Shown here in pieces: positions 25,601-37,950 of a stretch of 64,000 nt of DNA. The notes under the pieces were generated by a model. It worked only from the letters and a program-made list of their open reading frames with translations. It ran no database searches and had not been told where the DNA came from. This stretch comes from Lunularia cruciata (taxonomy: Eukaryota > Streptophyta > Marchantiopsida > Lunulariales > Lunulariaceae): positions 57,207,034-57,271,033 of the forward strand of contig OX419762.1 of NCBI GenBank assembly GCA_948567375.1. The letters are read 5' to 3'. How positions within the stretch are numbered: position 1 is the first letter of the stretch; each line of letters starts with the position of its first letter. A program made the position numbers and the translations under genes.

Positions 25601-26483
25601 CCAGTCTGTGACAGGACAACGCATAGGTCTTGACCACAGATGTTGCTATAACTTGACGACGACGAGACAACTATTGTCACGTCTGATAGATGCTACAAAA
25701 CATTCCTATTCTCAAGGAAAAGGTCCATTGAACAGCACGAAAGGTTCAGGAAAATAAAATACCACCAGATGGGCAAATCGAGCGCAAAAAGACCCTCTCG
25801 GGTGTTGGTGGACGCCTGCCCCTAAGACCTCTCCGCTGTCAGACTATAGCCCAGGTTCACAAGACCTAGCACTGGAGGCATTTTGAAGCAGCAGGTGTTG
25901 CGCCAGAAGACCTATGCTAGTTAACCATGTCTAATTCGAGACGTGTGAAACAAAACATTCGAGCTTGGAAAAAAAAACCAATTCCTGATCATGAAAGTTG
26001 TGAGTGATACATGCTCATAGTAAATGAAGGTTCCGTCTGAAACAGGTCAATTTGTACTGTAAGCCCCAAACCCCAACTAGTGACAGTTCACAAAGGTCAC
26101 TCATTACGAAAAGTCGGCGATGCAGAGTCCCCAGAACGGAACACTTGGCGACCCGACGCCGACATATTTATTCTCGGCTTAGAAGAGGAGTGAGAGAGCG
26201 CGGAATTAGCAGGCCTTAATTCAAAGCGTCGTGAATCACGCTGGGGCCATGATTGATCACCCCGCCAAATGCCTATGGCCGTAATAGCGTTATAGAAGGA
26301 AAACGAGCCGCATTGTCTAGTGATGCATCAAGACTTCACAACTACCTTAGAAGCCGCGTCGTCAGTAACGACATCGTCAACCTTCGTGATTCCATCATCG
26401 GGGTGCCCGTCCAGGTCGCCCTCCAAATCACCTTCAACTTCTTCCGGAATTTCTCCACCGTAGACCTCGTGCTCTTCCTCCAT
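22635..26483 (-). CDS. PABN: Nuclear poly(A)-binding protein, PABPN1 family, seven exons
   Basis: Exons (minus strand): 26483-26346, 24389-24287, 23932-23862, 23679-23576, 23303-23216, 23019-22892 and 22683-22635. All introns are GT-AG and phases agree, giving 226 residues and TAG. Residues 1-46 are acidic ([10 protein letters not shown]). Residues 47-80 form a charged coiled coil ([17 protein letters not shown]). An RRM spans about 98-176, with RNP2 SVFVGN and RNP1 KGYAYVEF. The Arg/Tyr/Pro-rich tail ([16 protein letters not shown] to [15 protein letters not shown]) is typical of the family. Family members bind growing poly(A) tails in the nucleus and stimulate poly(A) polymerase. Length matches plant PABN proteins (about 220). 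Intron 1 is long (1956 bp), the others 182-354 bp. No defect is seen. It stands alone among dead transposons. Confidence 0.95.
24390..26345 (-). other. Intron 1 of PABN
   Basis: GT at 26345-26344 (AAG/GTAGTT) and AG at 24391-24390. The intron contains a 141-codon open frame on the minus strand (25199-25624) that shows no domain and no codon pattern I recognise. I treat it as chance. Confidence 0.85.
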
Positions 26484-27150
26484 TTTTCCGAGCTCACACA
26501 AAAAGGAAGAAACTCAAAAGAAGGAAGATTACAGCCGCGCCACCAATAGAGCACACTATCAAACCATACTCATGGCCAACATAAACAACCGTTGTCTACA
26601 ACTCCTCCTCACCATGCGGTACCACTCTTCTTCTTTCCCCTGTCCTCTTCCAAATCAACTTCACAAATCTCTCGAAACTTTGTCTCCAAAACCCTTCCAC
26701 TTCCCAGACTTTACAGTATTTTCGAACTCTGTACACTATAAAAACTACTCTATCTTACTCCTCCGGTCTATTCCCTTCCTCCCTGTGAGAGACTTCCGAA
26801 GAACCGAGGCTACCGCTGAATCTTCTTCCCCTCGTAGTCCTCTTCCTCCTCGTCTGCCTGCTTGCTTTCCAGAGTTCCTGCCTTTCTGCGACAACAACAG
26901 CTTTGGGAACACAAAGCTTGGAACCTTTCTCTCGCTCGTCGTTCGCTCGGGAACCCCTAACGAGGAGAAGGCAGCGCAATTATCAGAGGAGCAAGGCAGC
27001 GACACTCCAGTTCCAGCTATTTTCGGTAATCAAATAGCGAAAGGGAAATAGGGTTCCGCAACCTATGCCTTCCTATACGCGGCGTTTCGCTATTCCACTA
27101 ACGGGTGTGAGAGTGAGAGAGACCACGCGCAAGACAAAAGACGAGCCCCT
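26484..27150 (-). promoter_or_regulatory. Presumed 5' UTR and promoter of PABN
   Basis: On the minus strand this stretch is rich in purine runs such as GAAGAAAG and GGAAGAGG, i.e. CT-rich on the plus strand, as often seen in plant leaders. A plus-strand CTATAAAAAC motif (about 26738-26747) would suit a divergent transcript, but no plus-strand gene is recognised. The plus-strand open frame 26572-27051 (159 codons, Ser/Pro-rich) has no domain and is probably incidental. Confidence 0.4.
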
Positions 27151-28360
27151 GTGACTTCGCAAATAGGGTTCGGTTTTCTCTCCACCTCTTTTCTCGCATT
27201 GTTTCTTCTTTCGTGGTGCATGCGTGCCATTATAGTGGATCCTATTAGGATGTTGTTTAGATCATCAAACACTGTATCTTTCTTCTTAGCATGCGTGAAG
27301 GTGGAGAATGTCAAGATGTGGGAGGTTGACGCGATGTCGTATATATCAAGCTTTCTTTTTCTCTGTACACGGACTCTGTATTTAACTTGTAACGATCATA
27401 TTTTGTGATTCGCCCGCATGTGGACAAGTCTCTGAAAATGAGCTCCTACTTAAATAGATTTGCGAATCTTCTTGGAAAGACATTAAGTTTCTGCATGGAT
27501 AAAATTCAACGATAAAATTTTAAGCTTGTAGACGATTACGAATTAGTTCACGTGGAAAACACAATTAATGCTTCTCATGTGTGTGATTTTAGAGTGGACT
27601 CTTGCTTAGGTATATTTTTTAGATATCTTCAATTGTTGCCTATAATGAAATTAATTAGTAACATTTTATAATGAATATAGTCGTCTTCGAATGATTTATC
27701 AACTTCGATAGTCCATTGATCGCTTCTAGAATAATTCATGTTCTTGTATTTACCAAATTATGTTACCTATTCACACATGTTGACTCAAAAACTTAAGAAA
27801 GTAAGTAGCATTCTTCTCATTGGCAGGACATATCCTTTCCTTGAAATTTATCCATCATGATATATGAGTATCTTATCGCGGGATGATGTAGAATTATTTG
27901 TTTGTCTCTTTTAATGCTCATGTACTAAAAATTCTATCTTTTATGAAAATGTGAAGAACCACTTTTATGTACTTCTTTTAATTTTATTTACTAGTGTAGG
28001 TTTGTTTGTTTTCCGTATGGATGTATTCTTTTGGTAATTAAGGAGTCATTAATTAATTATCATTAATTTGAAAGACAGAAGGCGACCGCATAGAAAAAGA
28101 TTATCATTAAAAAGGTAAAATCATAAAAATATCAGAAATATCATTAATTAAGGTAATAATTAAGGAGTGCCTAGTTTTGGTATAAAAAATCAATAGAGTA
28201 TTAGTGTAAAAATCACTACAATATTAAACTATTAAAGAAGTTGCTAGAAATGCTATTGACCTTCTTGCAGTCAATTAATTTATCTAAAAACCCTCGAGTA
28301 CCCTACCATGCCAACAAACTAAATTCATGTTACATTTATATCAATTCTTCAAAGGGAAAG
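27151..28360. other. Return to AT-rich DNA beyond the gene
   Basis: No gene recognised. A 20-bp piece of repeat R1 lies at 28081-28100. Confidence 0.4.
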
Positions 28361-28470
28361 GACGACCACGTAGAAAAAATGGGAAGGATGGGAAGACCCC
28401 ATAAGCCGACGAGGGAGAAATGAAAAACTTAAAATGGGGCTAAGCACCATAGAGTCTACATGAGAAATCT
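28361..28470 (+). repeat. Direct repeat R1, right copy
   Basis: Matches 21061-21170 in order: 'gacgaccacgtag', 'ggaaggatgggaagacccc', 'ataagccgacgagg' and 'ggggctaagcacca'. It is diverged but collinear, in the same orientation, about 7.3 kb from the left copy. Confidence 0.6.
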
Positions 28471-29758
28471 GCCCTATCGCACTTAATTAAACTATATCAG
28501 TGACAAAACTTCTATTTGTTATTATTGCTTGACATTATGTTATTCTCGATTAAATATAAATAGAAAATGAACTTAATCTGGTTGCACTATTCTAATAGCT
28601 CCTTAAAGTTACACAATTACCTAAGTCATCGATGTCTTATATGTCGACGTGGAAGAGGTAATCCACTCGAATCTCTCATAAGCATCCACGCAATATACTC
28701 CAACAAGTAAAAAATACAACCAAAATCATTTCCAGAAGGATTGACTTGTATCATAAACCTATATTTAATACAATATAATATAATATATATTTGATATCGA
28801 TAAGTATGTATTTACAAAACAAATTAGAGCATTGTCTTCACTTTTATCTTATGATTCGATTAAGTTTAGGGATACAACTTCAAGCTTCAATTGCTTTTTA
28901 AATTAAAGACAGAACAATGGAAATTATTACACCATGACAATAAAGTAGTAAAATGCACAGTCTCTCGCTTATAGTTAGACATATTGAAATCTAACCTTCT
29001 AATTGAGACACATCAAAAGTTAATCATGTAATATTATATCACATATGATGATGAAAGAGCTATTAGTGTAATCATAGAGTTATAAAAAACTTATACTTCT
29101 TCTCATATTAACAGCAAATGAATCATTTAACAGTTAACTATTGATATATATTTTCATGAAATTCAATTTTATATTATCAGCTGAAATATTAAAACATAAA
29201 GATGGATGTATCATAGAAGATAAAATACTATAAAAGGTCAGTAAGTACATGTATACATAAAATTAAAAAATTAATTTATTTATTTATATTATCTACATAT
29301 ACTTTCACCATTGAAAATATAATTATTATAATAATATTAAATATTAAAATGTGAATAAGATGAATAATGGCATACAAAATATAATACTACTTTGTAAAAA
29401 AATTGGATTTGAATGATAAATAAAATTTCACATTTCCAAGATATATATTTGGATTTATGAAATACTTGTCTACCAAATAGATAATTGCATACAATAAATC
29501 ATCAACTCATATTCCATTAACCTATTTCAATATAAAAAAACGGAGTGTTTGTGTTTTACAATTTGAAAGTATTGAGTACGAGTTGGGTTAATATTTCTAA
29601 CTGAATTCATACAACAATGAGGTGAGACCAGGAAATTAAGTATTCTAAATTACACTAATTCATAAAAAATTATTTATCTGAAAACTTTGTGTAGGGAATA
29701 AATTTTGAAACTGAATTCAATCCATAGAAATAAGAATTCTAAATAGATAACTCAAAAT

Positions 29759-29822
<64 letters not shown>

Positions 29823-32800
29823 TTCTAAATAGAGTACTCAAATTTAAAATTCCATCATTTGAAATAATAATTTTGAACATAATATCAAAGTTACAATTGA
29901 TTGAAAAAACTATTTTGAATATCTTTCATATACCTTTCTACAAAATAAATAAGAATCTATAGAATTTTAAAAAAAGTGGATACAAATTTTCATGATGTCT
30001 AAATGTTTATTTACTACATTTAAACGTGGAATAAAACCATCTCCTATAGTCAATTAAGTAGATATAACTAAAATTGTTTGATATATATACTATTTAGTTG
30101 TATGGATACAAATGAATAAATAGTTAGTAAATTTAAAATTTATTTATTTCAAAGTTAAATTCTAGTATGATTATAAATATGATTTACTTTATTTTTTCTA
30201 AAACATTAATAAAAAGTAGTAAATCTATTAAAAAAACATAACTTATAGATAATATTATGTATTCAATTTAAATAAAACAATATAATAAATTAAGACACAT
30301 GAAATTTAAATATTATATACTACTAAGAAATATATTTATATTTCTTATGATATATTACTGTTGGATCATGTTTCACCTACCATGTTTTTGGTTGGATTAG
30401 TGTCTAATGGTTCATGAAACCATCATTCAAAAGGCTTTCATGTTCTAAGTATTGTTTTCCAATGTTTTAGTTTTTTAGTATTGCTCTAAATATTGCTAGC
30501 ACTCTTTATCTCTTTTGTCTCATCTTTGTATTGCTTGATCATTTGTGCTTTCCATGAGTTCATCTCTCTCTTGGTTGCCTTAGCCTTGGAGTTATATGGA
30601 GCAATGGATACGGAGTTCCACATATTTGTCAAGGAGTGCACGAGAGCATATCATATTAGACGTCAAGGCCACCACTCTCATTTGTATACTTTGTATCATA
30701 TTTTAGCCTTTGTGTGCCCATGGCTCTACAAAGAGCACTAGTTGGTGCAATCCATATGAGAGCAATTACACTAGGTGATGCTTTGTTGGATGTACCAATA
30801 GTTTGTAGACCTTACAACTTGCATAAGGCAGATATCTTAGGTGCAAAAGGGCAGATTTCTCATACCACACTACTAGAGCTTAGACCAATTTTACCTCTTT
30901 TGCCTCATCCTTGTACTGCATGAAGGGGTCTTCCCATTGTTTGTGTTTTCTACACGGATGCCCTTTTCTCTTCTTATAGCTATTGTTTTCCAATAACCCT
31001 CAATTGAGTAGATGTAGGCATTAGTAGAAGCATCTTGAACAATAAGGATAATCTTGTTAATGCTTTATATTTGTCTAGGAAGACACTTGAACTAACCTTT
31101 GGAAACCAAAACAAGTCTCCTTCAAAATAGCTCAAATTCTCACTACCTATTGTATATTATTGACCTATAATATCCTACATTTAGGTTTTTTAGCATAATA
31201 AAATTGATACTAGCAACAAAGAATTTTACATTGAATATGAGGAGACAACTAAGTTTGAAGAAACATATTAGAAAGTCAAAAGTACCTCAACTAAAAAATA
31301 CCAAAGACAGTAAAAGACTAACAAATAAATCCCCACCATATTAGAAGAAGAAGCTTTATTGATAAGGAGCCAATAACCTCACCACAAGGTTTTAGTATAC
31401 TCATTGCACCCCATATGTCACATACTAAGGACCAACTTACCTTGTGAAGGCTTAACTAATACCCAAAATGCAAGAGACTTGACCATTTCCTTGGATTAGG
31501 ACCTCCTCTTGATCCCTTGACTTTGTCCATAATTAAAAGAACTATACACTACAAGTGTGGAAGTGCAAGATATAGTTAGATGTGCTTATATATTAGTGCA
31601 ACAATAGTTATAGTTGTGATCTTTGACCCATAATTGGCTTTGTAACCAATGGATTGCGGTGAACTTACCAAGACCCCACAATAAGGTTATTGGCTCCCTT
31701 GTTAATATACCAAGCATGTTAGTTAGTATATTCATATTTAACAACCGAGTAACTAGATCTAAAATACAAATGAATAACAATGATGTAAAAAACTTAGGGA
31801 AACTCAAGTACAAGCAAGATAACAATGAGATTATAGAAAAATGACATTTTGTGGGATTCCATTGCCAATTCAAAAATTGCAACAATGACTTGTGGCACTT
31901 TGTCAAAGAACCACTTGAGACCATTTTCCAAGAGGCTTGCATGTGCACCATTTAATTGCAACCTTTCACCAACACTTGAGGTGAGATTGGATGTCAAGTG
32001 CTATAAAATATTGACCTCACCCTATAAGAAGTTTCTTTTTTCATAGACTTCACTTTCCATATTTTCTTGTAGGAATTTCTTGATTTATTGTCTAAGATCC
32101 AAGATAAAGTGCAAAAGACAAACACAAGCACGTAACACAAAAACGTAGAACTAATATGGAGTCTTTATGAGTGCTAAAACAATTGAATAGTAACCAAATT
32201 GCAAAACAAGCAATGGTAGTCAAAACCAATTCCAAATTGCAAAAAGTAGATACAATTATATGCAAGCCTCTTGAACTATCAAAATGGGGTTTGCACTATA
32301 TAGAAAACTGCACAAAGAGTAGAAACTTAGAATTCTTGTTTTTGAATTGGAGTTTGACAAACCTACCAATGACAAAAGAAATAAGACAAACATAACTACC
32401 AAATTGCTATGGTCCAACTCTACAACATGGACAAAAGACCACTTATAGTAAGAAAAGTGCACTCTATTTGGGCATATTTTTATCAAGATTCCTCATGGTA
32501 AGCTAAGTAAGAGTATGAAGGTATAAAATGTATTTATAGGAATGAAGTCCATTAATGGGTATAAATAGAATATATTTAATATCCCATTAAACAAGTTGTA
32601 ATGGAATTGATCATGAAATTGTCTTGATCAAAACAAACTTGTTTGCAAAACCTCTCTAGGGGCAATTTTCTTCCAACTTTTTCATGAAGGAAAACCTATG
32701 AGTTGGGAGTGATGTTTTAGGAGTGGATGAACAAAGTTCTAAAATATATGGAGCAAGGAGTGGTCATGATTGTAGCACCCTTCACATTGCTTTTCTATCT

Positions 32801-32880
32801 ATGAATGGGATTTCTAACAAAGGAAGAGAATGAGAAATTTCCAAGTCACTTCTATCATTTGACATAATTTAGTGGAAACC
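28471..32880. other. AT-rich region, no gene recognised
   Basis: Holds a (TA)n run at 29765-29818. Short frames at 30493-30923 and 31586-32486 show no motifs. The text from about 30400 on is less AT-rich and looks like degraded repeat DNA of a family not represented elsewhere here. Confidence 0.4.
29765..29818. repeat. (TA)n microsatellite, about 54 bp
   Basis: Uninterrupted TA dinucleotides. Confidence 0.97.
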
Positions 32881-35195
32881 CTAATTTGGCCAAGGAGATA
32901 ACTAAGTATCATGACACAGACAAGGATTATGCTTGTATCAAGAGGTTTTTATCCATCAAGGAGTCATATAACACCATTTTGATTACCAAAAAGGTACCCA
33001 TGATGAAGGGAAAAATGTTAGTTTCTAAGAAACAAAAGAGAAATCAGGTCATTCAAGTGTCTTTTGATGAACGTGGAAGTGGCAGAACTAGGAGACAAGG
33101 CTCCTATGACCAATGAAAGTCATCATGGCTCCAAAAAGGGAGCCTCCCATCACAAGAGTAGGTCATGCAATGATGACTTATTTACCTGCATTTGTTGATG
33201 GATATCAACCACAATTACCAAAAGAAGCAACAAATGATGATGCATAATTGTTACAAACCCTTGAGGTAATTGCAAAAGGCAAAAGAGAAAGCATTAATGG
33301 AGGATGTTGATGATGTCCCCCTTGTGAATCTGAAGAAATTTTCTCCACCAATATCTATTTTTGTTTCCAAAACCCCTACTCCAATAAATCCTTTGACAAA
33401 CCTGGTTAACATAAATTTGGAAGCATGCTCAAAGCAAGGTATCATAATTGTTGAAAAAGTGAAATGACAAAAAGAATAAGCCATGAAACCTAAAAGAAGA
33501 AGATTCCACCACAACTCATCTACAAGGAGGTGAAGACCACACGAACATAACCAATGAGATGATGTCAAAACTTGTTGATGTGGAGAGTGCATCTTACAAA
33601 GCACCACCTCAATGTCCAACACAAGAGGACAAAACAAAAATGATGAATAATATTTGTGGTTGTCTCCAATATGACAAGAACCATATGGTGTGGTTAATGT
33701 CAATTTACTTTGTACATATAGTAATCCCCATGATAGAACTATTGGAGGAGATTGTTCACTTCTACAAAGAGTTTGACTTTGCCATCAAAAAGCCAATTAA
33801 GCTCATAAAGTACCTTTTTGATAAGACAAGCACAACAACCAAAGACAAGGTTGTGCTCCATACCAATTGGAGCACCAAATAGCTCACCAAAGAGATCAAA
33901 TTGTCAAAGGAGAAAGACCAATTGCTTGAGAACTTTTAGTACGAGGATTTGGAGTTACAAGGTAAATACAAGATCATCCTATAACACTTACAATTAGAGA
34001 TCAACATAATGTAGTTGAAGTTATTTGGGGTATAGGGTTTAGAGCTTTAGGGTTTATAGACCCACTACAAAGAGTAGATGAAAATACAAGATGAAGAGTT
34101 GAAGACTATCTAAACCAAATTGGATGCCACCACTATGAAGACAACTTGAGCAAAAGGACAATACAAAAATCTGAAGGAGCTTACATATCTTAATATCCAA
34201 GAACTCCATACAAGCCTGAAATGAGCTTGGGAGGAGAGATTACAACAAAGGTGCAAGCGGATACAAAATCAAATCAAAACTTCAATGAGACCAAGAAACT
34301 TGGCAAATGAATGGACAAGTCTGCTCACAACCATAAAACATACAATGAATCAACTTTTGGACCAATTGGAAAAAAATGAAAAACAATATAACAAGCCAAA
34401 TAAAGATTAAGGACTTTAGAGCTAAAATCAAGGCTCTTGAGAGAACGTGCTTCATGAGTGATTAACTAGCAACCCCATGACTCAAATTACAAAGCCACAC
34501 AAGTTCAAAGAAGCCCAAAAGAGCCAAGTATAGAAGGGAACTTGTTGAGCTCATTCAAATCTGCAAAGGTATAGGTAGTCTTTCACATGCAACACTAGCT
34601 CATATTGAGACTAGTGATCTTAATGACTCCTTACAACCCAAACTACGGATAACTTAGTTGTTTTTTTGTAGTTCAACCCATTTCATAGTCATTGCATAAT
34701 GTTATTTGTTCATATCACATCATTTGTTTTCCTCTCAAGCTATGACACTTCATACTTGTAAATAGTTTGTAGACCTGAGTGTACATACAAAGTCTAAGTA
34801 AGCCACAATAAGACCCACGAAGAAACAACAAATCTGTCAAGGTGGTTGTGCCATGTCAAATGTACCTACTTGGAGACTAGATTAGGACAGGATCAAGATA
34901 AGATTAGTGAGACCTAGATGTAATTAGAAGATTTCCAACAATTTGGAATTGCCAAATATTTTTGGCAAATAAGTAGGAAATGTATATAGGGCTTAGGCCC
35001 AATATTTACTATGATTAGTCAATGCATTCTTTCTATGCAATGAATAAGGTATTAACATCAAAACCACTAAGTTTGTGTATGTGTATGTGGTTGCTCTTTG
35101 AATGAATTTTTGGCTACCTAGTCACTTAGCCATGAAGAATTATTTCACATAAGCATAAGCTCTATAGTGAAGGAGTCATTTGTGTGGAACTAGAG
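32880..35195 (+). other. Decayed possible coding remnants, family unknown
   Basis: Plus-strand fragments at 32886-33116, 33270-33467 and 33559-33882 contain charged Lys/Glu-rich text and sit within 1 kb of each other. They may be parts of one old transposon gene, but no catalytic motif is visible. From 34700 to 35195 the text resembles an LTR tail or leader, without a partner in the window. Confidence 0.3.
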
Positions 35196-35200
35196 ATGGA

Positions 35201-35396
35201 CATAAAAGACCACGAAGAGAAATAAGAGAATGGAAGATCTGAATGAAAGATCACATTATGACTCTTGAATGAAGGAAACTCCAAATGCCTAGCATGAGCT
35301 TGTACTTTGGTATTTATAGAGGAGCATACAAGGCTCTTGAGAAATTTCTTAGGAAGCTTCCTAAAGCCGCCTTCTTAGAGTGCAAGCCAAGCTAAC
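35201..35396 (-). repeat. Family-1 solo LTR, left part
   Basis: Begins CATAAAAGACC (TG changed to CA) preceded by ATGGA (35196-35200). The LTR resumes at 40040 and ends TTGTTACA at 40287, followed by ATGGA (40288-40292). The perfect 5-bp duplication joins the two parts as one solo LTR into which element D was inserted. Confidence 0.9.
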
Positions 35397-35898
35397 TTGC
35401 ACTGGAATATGCACAAATATTAAATGCACTCGTAGGTGCTAGTAGGTGCCGCTGGTAGCCGCTGGTAGGCATTGCATGAATTAAAAAGATCAAGACTGAG
35501 GAGTGAAATAGGAGAATGGGAGGTTACATTGGGACACTTGAGTGTGGGAAACTCCAAATGCCTAGCATGAGCTTTGGCTTTGGTATGTATAAGGAGAATA
35601 CAAGGCTCTTGAGAAGTTTCTCAAGAAGCTTCCTTTAGCCACTTTCTTGGAGTGCAAGCCAAGTTATCCACGAAGCTTCTAAAGAAGCTTCATTCTAGAA
35701 GCTATCTACTTGGTGTGCAAGCTAAGATAGTTGGAAGCTTTTAAAATCTTACTTCCAAAAGCTACCTACTTGGGGTGCAAGCTAAGTTAGCCAAGAAGCT
35801 TCCTAGATACTTCTAGAATATTCTAAGCTAATTTGGCCTATTTGCTACTTTGTTAGCCCTAACTAACTTCATTGCTAAACTCCATATTGTTATATATC

Positions 35899-37950
35899 TC
35901 CCCACCGGTAATTGGTGATGTCTTCATCACCATTGAAGTTTCAAACTCCTAGATGGCCATTTGTGCATTATGGAGATGAGAAAGAGGTTCCCATGTGGCA
36001 TCATGAAGGTGATATGCTTTCCAAAGGACCTTATACTTTGTATGTTGTCGGTGGCCTGTGGGCCGGCCTGTCTTTCACTTAGGATGAACCTCTGATGGCT
36101 ATTATGGTAGCGCAACATGGACTAAGAAAGCAAAGAACCCCAACTCCATCATACTCCTCCAAGTCTAACACTCCAAGACTCAAGACATTGCTCACTAGAG
36201 AACTCAATGAAAGACAAATAGTTGCAAATGAAAGGATGATGAGTAGCTCCTTACCCCTTGTTTATATACTTGTGAAATAGTTATGCACCAAAGTTACTAA
36301 TTACCATAGTAACTCAAGTTACTAGACTAAAAATTGAGTCAAGTCAAAACATAGAAAGGAATATCTATTCACATGGGCATATTCTACTAGCATGTGATCT
36401 TATCTTGACCCCACCACTAAGTCAAGGATTCCTTCACATGTGCTATCCTTGGACTATAGAAGAATCCAAAACAAAAAGGCTTGCGGGCCAAAGATTTCTC
36501 AATTCTTTCCTCAAAGCCAAACACCTAGGAATAATACCAAGTCAACACACTAGAATCCAAAATAGTGGTGCTCATCATTTCCACTTCCTCTAAATTAAGG
36601 TCCCTTCTATCTTAGCTATGACTAACTCTAGCTAATCATGACTAATGTAGAACCATCCTTTATCTCTATATAAATAATATCTCTCAAGTACTTGTAATAC
36701 CAAGCTAAATATCACAATACCACACACATGCACAAATGGGTATTATAGGCCTCATTGAACATGGCGATGTGCAAGGATATGATCAACTTTGTACTCCTCA
36801 TGATCATTGATAGGGACAAGATGAGGAGGAGGAGGAGGTTGGGCACAAGAGGAAAAAGAAAATGGGTGAAGAAAAAAGGGTTTCAACTTGGAAATGTGAA
36901 AGACAAGGTGGATGCGCATATGACAAGGCAAGGCAAGTCAATAAACAATAGGAAAGATGATTTGGGTGATAACAAAGGGTCCTATCCAATTAAGGGTGAG
37001 TTAACAAGCTTGTGTATCAAGTGGGAGGGGTAGGTTACTAGAGGAAAGCATGACCTTATCACCAACTTGAAAGGTGAGATCATGACAATAATAGTGTGCA
37101 TATTGTTTCTACCAATTCCGAGCAACAAGGAGATGAGATTTGGCTTGTTGTATGGATTTGGATATGGTGGTCAAGAAGGCAAAAGTATGAGGTGCATGGT
37201 ATGGAGTAAGAGCAAGAAGGGAATCTAGAACAAGTGGATCTTGGCCAAAATTGAAGAAGAAAAGAGAGAATCCGGTGATTGTATGTTTGGAATTATTGTA
37301 TGCAAACTATGAAGCTACAAGACATTCATCCCAATTGGTTTGGAAGATGTTGACAAAGGCACAAATCATATCTTCCAAGGTGTGATTTGCATGTTCAATT
37401 TGTCCATAAGTTTGAGGATGATAGGCCGTGGACAAAGCAAGCTTGGTGCCGAGTATCTGGAAGAGTGCTTGCCAAAATTTCCTAATGAATCAAGGATCAT
37501 GGTTAGAGATGAGTACATGAGTAATGAATCAAGGATCATGGTTAGAGATGAGTACATGAGGTATCACATATGCTTGAGAACAATGTCAAAGTAGATATGC
37601 GCTAGTTTTGGAGCATCTATGCTATCCAAGGTTGGTGCCAAATAGATTTGCTTACTAAGCTTATCCAAAAACACCACAATCATTATGAAACCTTGCTTTG
37701 TCTTGGGCACGGACATGATGAGATCCAAGCTCATATGTTCCCATCAAGCAGATGGAATGGGGTGTGGTTGAAGGAGTCCACTCGGTTTTTGGTTACTAGC
37801 CTTGTTGCATTGGCAACTCTCACATGATTGGATAAACTCTCAAACATCTTGTATCATGTTGGGCCACTACTATTGGAGTTAAAGAGTACTCAAGGTCTTG
37901 TCCAAACCTATGTGACCAGTGATTGGTAAGTCATGGGTTTCTTGGAGGCA
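35899..37950 (-). pseudogene. Integrase of element D, split by an LTR
   Basis: Collinear with element A integrase. The minus strand still reads F-G-Q-D-P-L-V where element A has a stop for Gln. A 39-bp unit is duplicated in tandem at 37483-37560 within the core region. The family-3 LTR at 36057-36747 interrupts the chromodomain-to-C-terminal part. Confidence 0.8.
36057..36747 (+). repeat. Family-3 solo LTR
   Basis: 691 bp from TGTGGGCCGGCC to GGGTATTATA, with a CTATATAAATAATA promoter-like motif near 36670. Host sequence on both sides continues the element A order, and a GGCC-containing duplication is present (TGGCC left, GGCCT right; exact register uncertain). Relatives lie at 47888-48487 (reverse) and as a fragment at about 51760-51846. 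Confidence 0.8.

Noticed and set aside
25199-25624. 141-codon minus-strand frame in PABN intron 1
   Set aside because: It lies wholly in the intron, lacks any recognisable motif and does not join the exon phases.
26572-27051. 159-codon plus-strand frame upstream of PABN
   Set aside because: No domain, low complexity, and it overlaps the expected leader and promoter of PABN. Not called as a gene.
34025-34060. Telomere-like 'tttagggttta' wording
   Set aside because: Only one or two imperfect copies; no interstitial telomeric array.
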